Assembly: GCF_902806685.2 (NCBI RefSeq)
Contig: NC_048560.1
Location: 4,802,212-4,866,211 of the forward strand
Direction: 5' to 3'
DNA length: 64,000 nt
Source: Maniola hyperantus
Taxonomy: Eukaryota > Arthropoda > Insecta > Lepidoptera > Nymphalidae
Both the position numbers and the translations under genes were made by a program. The notes under the pieces were generated by a model. That model worked only from the letters and a program-made list of their open reading frames with translations. It did not search any database and was not told the DNA's origin. How positions within the stretch are numbered: the stretch's first letter is position 1; each line of letters opens with the position of its first letter. This document shows, in pieces, positions 30,501 through 39,500 of this stretch.

Positions 30501-33500
30501 AATATTAGTATACTAGCTGATCCTCCCGGCTTGGCTCGGGTGGAGTTTAGAAAATTGAGGGGGGGGGAGGGAGTTAAATAACATTTTCTCTCTGTAAGAA
30601 CCATCCTCGTACTTCAAGGAATATTATAAAGAAAGAATTAGTGATCAGCAACACATTATACTATATATTTTCATATATAGAGATACTAGCTAGCTGATAC
30701 CTGCGACATTGTTCGCGCGGATTTAGGTTTTTAAAAATTTATAGGGAAGTCTGTGTTTTCGGGATAAAAAGTAGCCTAATGTCCGTCGTGGGATGCAAGC
30801 TTTATTTATACCAAATTTTCTCAAAATGGGTTCAGCAGATGAGCCATGAATAGATAACAAACAGACAAACACACTTTCGTATTTATAAATATTACGTATA
30901 CATAGATGCCGTCCGCCCACCTAGTTGGTAGGGGTGGGGGCGCTTTCTGGTGCGAGTTCGCCATTCCAGCACCTTGGGACCCCAATGTCTCAACTTCAAT
31001 GGACGGACTTCATCAAGCGAGTCAGAGCCGCGGCGCAACACCGTGGCGTGTGGAAGTTCCTACAAGAGACTATCGGATGATGATGATGATGATAGATAGA
31101 TAAACCGTATCTACTCACCAACAACAGACTCATTAGCTGATAAAATCTTCTCAACTCCTTCCTTATCAGTAAACCCAATAACCAGGAGATTGTTGATGCT
31201 CTTATGCTTCTTGATAGAAGCCGGGCTGAATTGGCTCAAGAACTCATAGATGACAGCTCTGGCAGGTAATGCTGGGTGGGCAACCAGCTGTGGATGAAGA
31301 AGAAAAATACTGTAGTACGGAATTATTATGATGGACTAAGAGCCAGCGCGTGCCAGACCTTCGTAATTTTATAGAAGCTAGAAGTTTCTCTGCGTATTCT
31401 CCCCAACACGAGAGGAACGTTTGTTTAGATCATGGTGGCTTTGAGAGATAACCTACTGGAACCATCTTTGAAACAGATCAAAGATAAAAACATGTCAAAA
31501 ATTAAAATATTACCTTAACATATTGTATATTCCTAGAAGCTGGCGTCTTAGGTGTGGTAGGAACACTATTCTCATCTGCTTTGGCTGGTGTTGCAGGTTT
31601 ACCAGCAGGTGTTGCAGGTTTTTCAAGTGTAGTTGTAGCTGTTGGTTGCACAGGTGTTACAGGTGCAGCTGGTTTCACAGCTGTTGCAGGTGCAACTGCA
31701 GGTTTCACAGCTGTTGCAGGTGCAGCTGCTGGTTTTACGGGTGATGCCAGTTTTGCAGCTGCAGTTGGGGCTGCTGGCTTCACAGGTGTTGCAGGTTTTG
31801 CAGCTCGAGTTGTTGGAGTTGCAGGTCTTGCAGCTGTTGCTGCAGATTTCGCCGGTGAAGTTGAAGCTGCCACAGGTTTTGCAGGTGTAGTTGATGGTGC
31901 TGCTGGTTTTGAGGCTGATGCTGCAGGTTTAGATGTAGCTGCTGATGCTGCAGGTTTTGCAGTAGTTGCAGGTTTCCCAGTTGTTGTAGATTTTGCAGGA
32001 GTTGCAGCCTTTGGACTGGTGTCAGTCTCCTCAATGTCATCTATTGTTATGACGTCTTCCAATGATTCGCGCAACTTCTTTTTCGTCTCCATCACAATGG
32101 CAGCTTTCATCCCTACAAATTCTTTGTCCAAGCACAAGATTGACAATAGTTCCTGAAATATTAACATGCAGTTGTAACTTAAATGCACAGTTTTTGACAA
32201 GGAGCAGTAAAGTGGAGGCGATCACAATGGATCGGAGACGGGCGAAGTGATTACAGGGTATCCAAGAACCTAGAAAAGAATAAGAAGAACTTAAAAGCAA
32301 TAATGGAATTTTCTTCTTTTTTCATTTGTGGCTGTTCAAAACCTTGGGTTACTGTATTATGAAGACTATTTATAAAGTGGTTAACTGCAAAATAGTTTGT
32401 GAGCCCAAAAACATGGGAATTTTTAATAACTGATCTTTCGACCGGCAACGCATTTAAGGTTCCTCTGGTACTGCAAATATTCATGGGCGGCGGTAATCAC
32501 TTACCGTGACCCACCTACTTGTTTGCTCGCTATAAACATATATGAAAAAAATACTCACATCTCTGAATCTAAACAATGCTAATGGCAATTTCTGGTCAAT
32601 AAGTTTCTCCATAAATTCTAAATATTTCTTACTCTTGTCAGTTTTATATTGTAACTGATCCACTATACTCTTTATATCCTCGGTACTGCTAGCTGTATGT
32701 TTTGTATTGCTATCAGATTTGTCTTTTCCCACATCAGCATTATCGCCATTTTTCTCTTTTCCGCAATCTGTGTCTTGTTCTTTTTCATCATTTGTAGTTT
32801 TCTCTCCATCTGCATCTTCTGCATCTTTAGTTTTGTCTTCTCCTATTTCTTTTTCCCCATCTATATCTTCTGCTCCACTTGTATCTGTTTCTACAGTTGT
32901 ATCCATCTCTTCCTGAGTATCTTTTTCCCCACTCATAACAATCTCTCCACTTGTATCTTTTACTCCATTTTCATTACTCTGGGTTTCATCTTCCTTATTA
33001 TTTTCTTTAGGAGCAGGAAGGAAACTCTTGGCCAACTCTTCAACATTGGTATCTTTCTTCTCATACAATTTCTGGAGCTAAAAACATTTTGTTTATTAAA
33101 AAACTAGCTTATGCTTCCGTGGACTAAATAAATTTCAGACCCTCATTTAACCCACTTAGGGGTGGAATGTCGAAAAACACTTTCTTAGAGGATACCTACT
33201 CTTTACAAAGAACACACCCGCCAAATTTCATGTCTCTAGGACTAGGGGTTTAGGCTGTGTATTGACATTATAATTCAGTCAGTCAGGACTTTGAATTTTG
33301 GATATACAGATTGTCTTGTTAAAATGATAATAATGCAAGATAGTTCATACAAGGCCGAATACATTTTTTATAGGTCGATAGTCAAAATGGTAAAGAACAA
33401 CTTCATGGAAAGGTGGGTCTTTGTCCATCACATCTGCTTGTTTCAGTAACACGTAACGATAGATAACGAAAATTGTTTATAACGAAAGAGGCCAAAATAG

Positions 33501-36500
33501 CTCCCGGGGTCTTTTTAAATAGGGCTTAGTAGGTGATGTGGGGTATTGGCAAATCAGAATGAGCCATTAGGGAAATAGAAATAATACTTACATCCTCGAA
33601 CATGTCGCAGAACTTGTTATGCAGGACTTTACCTATGTTCCTCTTGAAAAACTCTTCTGGGGTATCTGGAATACCATAAATGAATATATAGATTGGTGTG
33701 ATAACAAAGGGGTTTGAAGATTATAGTATGGAGCGAGGCCTATGGCCAGCCGTCATTTTGAGTTTTTCCAAAATTGCTGTTGCACTTTAGATGTAAACAT
33801 TTTATCAAAAAATATTTCACCTTATTTCTTTTAAGTATTACATCCTCCATTTGAGATTAAATCATTTCAAATTCAACAAAGCTTAAATGGCGTACAATAT
33901 AGATAATATTAATCAAGGGTTTATTTTCATTGGTCTTTCACCCAACAATGTTTCAAAATAGAAAATTAAGGTGGCAGGGCAGCATTATGCAGGTATCCAC
34001 TGAGTAGAAGTATCACAAAATTCAATTAAGCATATATTTATAATCAGCGATGTTACGACAAAATAGCCGAATATTTTTTTTGATCATCTATGTATAGTAT
34101 ATACCTACACTCTAGATATAAAAAGGTTTCATCCTGCGACATTTTGTAAAAATTCAAAATGGCGGCCAGACCATAGGCCACTTATCTTTAAAAGTTTACA
34201 AGCTTTTATTTAACTTGCAGTGGATGTGGTCAAATCTTGCTACTAACTAGGCCAGTTCCCCCCAGCCCATAGAGCTAAATTTAGAACACTGATATTGATG
34301 ACAATGCAAAGATATGGTATAATGGAAGTGAGTGGTGGCCATAAAAACTCAACTTCTTAATATAATTCCCATCGTGTTTAGGCTCGTTGGATTATGGACC
34401 TAGAAGATTTCCAGGATTTCATAATGGTGCTGGGAGGTGGTCATAAGAACTTCTTGGGTAATATTCGTTTTAGTAAATGGCTTAAATAAAAGCTTGTTTT
34501 TAAAAAGGTTTTCTTTTTATAATTAATAATAAAATGTGCAGTAAAATCTGGATAACTTGCCAATATAAATTGTATTGGTCGGTTTTGGTACAAGAAATCT
34601 AGAGATTTAGCTGTTGGTGTTGGAATTGTGGGACAAAGTCTCAACCACCATAATAAAGTGTCTATGTGGTCACACAAGAATGTCAGAAATTTGCTGATAT
34701 CAAGATGTGACATTCCACATAAATCACAAGGAAATGATAAACAAGTATTAAATTAAAAAATTAACTAACCCCTTCCATGTGGCATTGTAGATACCAAATT
34801 GCATGAACCGATTTAATTGTGTTTTCATTTACTGAGAATATTCAAATAACAACAATATGGGTATTGAAAACCATCATGGATACCCTCTGACCAGGATTTG
34901 ACTCCATCATAAGATGAGCCCGAACACAATACTGATTACCGAGGAATCCATTTGTCCAGGGTCCGAATGGATGGATAGGGCCAACAAAAGATACGTGAGA
35001 ACCACCCCAGGTAAGCGAGCTTTAAAGCAAAAGAAACCACATTTAAATTGGTCCTGGATTCACTTGAAAGCTACTATGCCACAAACAAAAAAGAGCATGT
35101 CATCGACAGCGCTCGCGTTTTTGCGTTGGGGGTTAAGAAAATATCACTACCTGCTTCAACAAGATGCATAACCCGATGGTTGTTATTATATTCAAGCGCG
35201 TCTTGGGCTGTTTTCATGATCTCAAGATCGGTCTCCTGGGGATATTGCTCGCGGTATTTATCGACAATGTCCTTGAGATTTACGACGGGCTTGTTCATCA
35301 TGACCTTCCTTATGCGCGAGCGCAGGGTGTGCTTAATGACACGCTGTATGAAGGGGATATTGAAATATTCGAGGGTTCCATCATCGGGACATAGGTTTTT
35401 GACCGATTTCATGATCATGCCCACAGCTAACTCCAGCCGACCTTTTATTTGCCCAGACGGCTGCCTGTAGGGATGAAGAACGTTATCCTGCTCGAACGTT
35501 TTCTTCGTGTATTTGTACTTAGTGTTCGGCACATGTTTTTGCGATTTCGGTGGAGAATTTGTTACTTTTAGAGCAGGGTTTTGCACTTTTGGTGGAGGTT
35601 TTTGCACTTTTGGTGGAGGGTTTCCCCCTTTAGGCTTGGGGGATTGCCCGACTAACTTGTTGGTATGCGCAATCAACTTATTGGTCTCATCGATCAACTT
35701 TTTAGTTTCAACAGACGGGCGATAGACAGAGGCTTTTGCTGCAGGCTTTTGGTTGGGTTTGGTCACTTTGTTAGGTGTGAAATTTTTACGTTGGGGTGGA
35801 GGATTATATTTGTTCTTGATTCTCTGGCCGATACCAGGTTTTTGTGCCGTAACATACCTGGTTTGGGCAGAGAAGTTCTTAGGTTGTGGGCGATTTTGAT
35901 TTACGGCTCTAAATTCTGCCTGTCTGGCGTTTGGATTCTGCCAGGGATTAATGCTCTGAGGCGCATTGAAACGTTTTGGAGAGGGATTAATGTTCTGAGG
36001 CGCATTGAAACGTTTTGGAGAGGGATTAATGTTCTGAGGCGCATTGAAACGTTTTGGAGAGGGATTAATATTCTGAGGCGTATTGAACCGTTTTGGAGGA
36101 GAGGGATTTTGATTTTGCCAAACCGATGGATAGGCTTGACGTTTGACGCCCTGTTGCTTGAAGTTAGAAGCCCTGGGACCGGGCTGATACGGAGCAGAAA
36201 CGTTCGCGAAATTAAATTGTTCATTGCCCTGATTATAGGTGCTCTGTTGATCATAAGTGCCCTGTTGATTATAAGTGCCCTGTTGGTTATAGGTGTTAAA
36301 TGACTGCTTGTTATCATACTGCCTCTGAAATGAATTCAAAATATTTTTTATTTGTAACCTATACAACTACTATAGAATGTCCTAGAATATACAGAAAGCT
36401 CTATTGTTGCAATATCTGAGAAAGGATAATTTTATGATGGTTCACATTATGAGTTACAGCATAATGATGAGGTATCATAAAAATACATAATATCATGTTA

Positions 36501-39500
36501 TCCTGAATAAAATTGCAACTGAGCATTTTCATTAGAAGACTTGTACAATGTAGCTTCATCTTTATTTTATCAGGTAAAATAAAGTTTTTAAAAACAATCA
36601 TTGTTTGAACATAAACTAAAGGCAATACATAGTTTGCCAATGAGAAGTATGTAATAGAAATAGAATATTATAATATCACGAATCTTTTTTAATATAATTT
36701 ATAGTGTGACTCGCATTCAGTTGTAAATCAATCCTATTTCAAGAAACATCTGATTTTAGATGGATTTTTTTGGGTGACAAATTATATTTTACTTACCACC
36801 TGGAGGTATACAAACATATAAAGAAATGAAATCATAAATAACATACATATCCCTTGTAAAGTGTCCAACAAGTTAAGTACAAAACCAGCCAAAATCATCG
36901 TCATCATCATCATCCATCCCATCGCCGGCTCACTCCTCTCAGAATGAGAATGATATGGCCACAGTCTACCATGCTGACCAAGTGTGGATTGGCAGACTTC
37001 ACTCACCTTTGAGAACATTATGGAGAACTCTCAGCCATGCCGATTTCCTCACAATGTTTTCCTTCACTATTAAAGCAAGTAATATTCAACAAGTAAAAAA
37101 AATATCTGATTGCACATTTAAAACTTTTCCTGTATTCATCCTTAAATTTTTTATGGTACAATGCGTAAAAAATGACTTCTCAAGCGTCATTTTAATTTTA
37201 AGTGTCAAATATCTGGTCAAAAGTACGATTTTAGTCCTTATTTTAAAGGTGAACCATACTTTTGAAATGACAGTTGACTCGGAGTTAAAATGGCGTGTGA
37301 AAGTCATTTTGTATGGCCTATAATTAAAAATTAATGGTGTAGAAAAGGCACTACCTACCCTAGTTGCTTGAGCTATTTTTTTATTTATACTAGTTGCCGC
37401 TCGCAACTCTGTCCATGTGTAATTTTTTAATTTCTTAACTTTGGCAGAAATATGACAATATAGAAAATAATTTCATTTTAGAATCTTTTGGGGTAGAAAC
37501 TATGGGTTTGTGTGGCGATGATGTAAGATCCTTCTTGAAGGGCCTGTCATCTCGTCTCATGGAGTACACAGGAGCCCGAAAGGCTGGCAGTTACATCATT
37601 CAGCATATAAGTCTGGCTATTCAAAAATGCCGCCAGCATTCTGGGTACCTTGCCTCATTACAGTGGTTTAGACTTTAGATGATAATATTTTAGATTTGTA
37701 ATTTATCCATACTAATATTATAAATGCGAAAGTGTGTCTGTCTGTCTGCTACCTTTTCACGGCTCAACCGTTCAACCGATTTTAACGAAATTTAGTACAG
37801 AGATAGCTTGCATCCCGGGGAAGGACATAGGCTACTTTTTATCCCGGAAAATTAAAGAGTTCCCACAGGATTATCAAAAACCTAAATCCACGTGGACGTA
37901 GCCGCGGGCATCATCTGGTTTATTATAATCACAAGTTACTTAAAACTTACCTTATTAGTATTATTGGAGTAATTATTACCGTTATCAGGGTAATAATTAC
38001 TATTACTGGGATATTGATTACTGGTGCTGCTGGCGAATCTCTCCAGCATGTTCTGTTCTTGCTCAAATATTTCTCTTTTGCGTTTCAGTAGTTGCAGTTC
38101 CATGTCCAAGTCCTAAATAGGTAATAAAGCCACTTTATTGGTCTGTCTTGACAAATTACAATCTTACTAAGTAACTCATTTTTTGACGGCAACGGATCAG
38201 CCTGGCTGTCCAGCGCGGAAATGCATCCAGTATTCTTGGCACCATTCCACGCGGGCATGATTTGTATAGTAATAAGATAAGGCTAGCTTTAAGTTTTATT
38301 GTAATATTTTCATTCTTAACATAATATTATAATACAAACAATATTAAAAAAAAGTAACTTATTGCTTGTTTAACAATAGTAACACATTACAGATTATTCA
38401 ATTTCGGCCAACAGAAGATATCTATATTTATAAAAGGAAAAGCTGACTGACTGACTGATCAATGCACAGCTCAAACTACTGGACAGATGGGTCTGAAATA
38501 TGGCATGCAGATAGCTATTATGACGTAGACTAAGAAAGGTTTTTAGAAAATTCAAATAAAATAGGAGTTTCAAATGTGTGTAGTCTATGCAGACAAAGTT
38601 GCAGAGATAAACTAATCTTAATATACGCGGACTAGCTGTTGCTAAATGAAATGATGAAATTTTTTAATATTACGCGCAACAAAACGAGACGGAGGCTGCG
38701 GTGGTCGCATTTATAATATTAGTATGGATGTGACACTACATAAGTATCTACACTGCCGCCCATGCGAAGCTGGGGCGGGTCGCTAGTATACCTATACGAC
38801 TGCAAGACTCGTTCTCCCGGATGAATAATTATATATTATTTCACCGACTCTCGGATGAATAATTATATATTATTTCACTGACTCTCGGATGGCTAGCAGC
38901 GTCCATTTTTTAATGTTTTACTGTGAGACAGACTTAAAATAACTAGATATGAGGTAAATATCTAGCATACAAGATTGCAAGCTTTCTCTATGGCATAACT
39001 TCACCAACACAATGTTGATAACTTTTGTTTGTTAATGCCTACGTACTTAATTTAAATGTATACTCTTCTTTCTTTACAGTAAAATCTTAGTAAAAGTATA
39101 GGTAGGTAAAGAACATAATCTGTTATTATGGATCCAATATTCAGGACTTCATTCTATAGGATTTTTTATTAGGTTAAAATGGCGTCGTGACGTGACGCCA
39201 CCGCGGGTCATTGTCACTGAAATAACACAAATTTAAACACTATCTGATGGAAACTTACACGTAAATGGTTCGTTACAAGAGGCCCGCCGGCATTCCCGCC
39301 GCCTCGAGGTCCGCCGCCACCCCTGAAATTCCCTGGACCGCCGAAATTGCCCCCACGACCCCTATTATTACCATGTCGCATCATTTCAGATAACGGTTGA
39401 ATGAAAATAAATACAGAAAGATATTCAAATCAAGTCGCGAGCAATTTTAACTATCAAATTATTAAATTGAAATCAACTATACGACAAGACACGATGACAA

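Noticed and set aside
31554..32156. 200-codon plus-strand open frame rich in Gly/Ala/Val
   Set aside because: It is the antisense of the Ala/Pro/Lys/Thr-rich exon of gene B. The low-complexity composition keeps the opposite frame open, and no splice or start context supports it.
35665..36303. 212-codon plus-strand open frame with RRIETFWRGINVL repeats
   Set aside because: Antisense of the 39-nt repeats in gene B exon 3. The periodicity comes from the coding repeat on the minus strand.
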